This document shows, piece after piece, positions 5,969-6,577 of a DNA stretch of 6,577 bases. Source of the stretch: JBKEAJ01 sp047972135 (GTDB lineage Bacteria > Bacteroidota > Bacteroidia > Bacteroidales > Prolixibacteraceae). The position numbers and the translations under genes were made by a program. Under the pieces are notes generated by a model that worked only from the letters and a program-made list of their open reading frames with translations, was not told where the DNA came from and ran no database searches. The stretch covers positions 1 to 6,577 of the forward strand of contig JBKEAJ010000134.1 of NCBI GenBank assembly GCA_047972135.1, given 5' to 3'. Each line of letters opens with the position of its first letter. Within the stretch, counting starts at the first letter, position 1.

Positions 5969-6577
5969 CTAGAATATAAAGCTACATTGCAATGCAATAA
6001 CATTAGAAGTTGTTTTGCCGCCAAAACCTCCGTCTACAACATCTACAAAGCCATTTTTGGAGAGGATGGCAAAACCCAAAGCATTCTGCCCGCCCATATC
6101 ATATTCCATACCGATACCAATATTTAATCCCATATTAAATAGATTGATGTCCTTTCCAATTCCATTCTTATTTAACTGACCATCGCTGCTGCTCGCTTTT
6201 GCTCCTACATTGATGGCGGTGAATAGTCCAAACTGACCCCAAAATCTTGCTCGATTAAACTGCCGTGTTCTTAGCCTGAAGGCTAGAGGAATTTCCAAAT
6301 ACTTTAAACGATAGTCTATCGACACCCTGCTCCCGGCAACAAGGTTGGCATCACCAAAGCCTGTATCTTCGTTGGGGGTATAATCTATACTTGAATTTAT
6401 GTTTGAGATAATAAGTCCAGATGTGATAGCATATCGGTAGTTGCCATCAAGAAAGAAGTCGGCAGTCAAACCGAAATCATAGCCAATTCCAAAATCAGCC
6501 CCTTGCGATTCAGAACCAGAAGCGTCAAGTTTGCTGAACGTGGGAGATACCGACAAGCCCAATACGACAGATTGCCC
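5969..6577 (-). CDS. Outer-membrane beta-barrel protein, PorT/porin-like family (partial, 5' end missing)
   Basis: The frame is open to the right edge (first residues seen are GQSVVLGLSVSPTFSK), giving about 202 residues, and ends with a TAG at 5969. There is no ATG and no signal peptide in the visible part; a TTG at 6562 is a poor start because the frame continues upstream, so the true start lies outside. The sequence alternates polar and hydrophobic residues in strands typical of small barrels: IGYDFGLTADFFLDGNYRYA, then LKYLEIPLAFRLRT, FWGQFGLFTAINVGA, FNMGLNIGIGMEYDMG and a last strand VIALQCSFIF. The final Phe fits the barrel-assembly signal. The piece YLEIPLAFRL is characteristic of Bacteroidota outer-membrane barrel domains of the PorT type. 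The function is unknown; candidates are a structural outer-membrane protein or a partner for the exported protein encoded 21 bases downstream. Confidence 0.85.
   Translation of the reverse strand, partial: GQSVVLGLSVSPTFSKLDASGSESQGADFGIGYDFGLTADFFLDGNYRYAITSGLIISNINSSIDYTPNEDTGFGDANLVAGSRVSIDYRLKYLEIPLAFRLRTRQFNRARFWGQFGLFTAINVGAKASSSDGQLNKNGIGKDINLFNMGLNIGIGMEYDMGGQNALGFAILSKNGFVDVVDGGFGGKTTSNVIALQCSFIF

Noticed and set aside
6560..6562. TTG as the start codon of the beta-barrel gene
   Set aside because: The frame stays open upstream to the window edge with barrel-like sequence, and no signal peptide follows the TTG, so the gene is better read as truncated by the window.

Overview
The window looks like chromosomal DNA of a Bacteroidota species, probably a member of the Bacteroidales. 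The reasons are a SusC/RagA-type TonB-dependent outer-membrane protein, a carboxypeptidase-D-like regulatory domain protein, a lipoprotein sulfatase, a PorT-like outer-membrane barrel, A-rich leaders without clear Shine-Dalgarno sequences, and a match to the Bacteroides -7 promoter box (TAnnTTTG). The genus cannot be fixed from this sequence.

Layout. Positions 1-1132 (minus) hold the first 377 codons of a SusC-family transporter whose C-terminal part lies outside the window. A 506-base non-coding stretch (1133-1638) separates it from a divergent gene. That gene, at 1639-2730 (plus), encodes a cytoplasmic sugar kinase closely resembling N-acetylhexosamine 1-kinase (NahK). Positions 2731-2864 separate two convergent genes and carry a long imperfect palindrome built on the GTCATTGCGAG / GAAGCAATCT repeat motif. 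Positions 2865 to the right edge (all minus, transcribed right to left) form a three-gene cluster: a partial outer-membrane beta-barrel protein (5969-6577), a 509-residue exported protein with an N-terminal carboxypeptidase-regulatory-like domain (4418-5947), and a 518-residue lipoprotein sulfatase (2865-4421). The last two overlap in an ATGA.

How the parts may work together (inference): the sulfatase removes sulfate from a glycan at the cell envelope, the SusC-type pump may import glycan fragments, and the NahK-like kinase phosphorylates released GlcNAc/GalNAc in the cytosol. This suggests salvage of sulfated amino-sugar glycans such as mucin or glycosaminoglycans. The link rests on adjacency and family knowledge only; no SusD, glycoside hydrolase or sulfatase-activating enzyme is visible. 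The least understood element is the exported 509-residue protein, translationally linked to the sulfatase and preceded by a small barrel protein. No RNA genes, CRISPR arrays or insertion sequences were seen.
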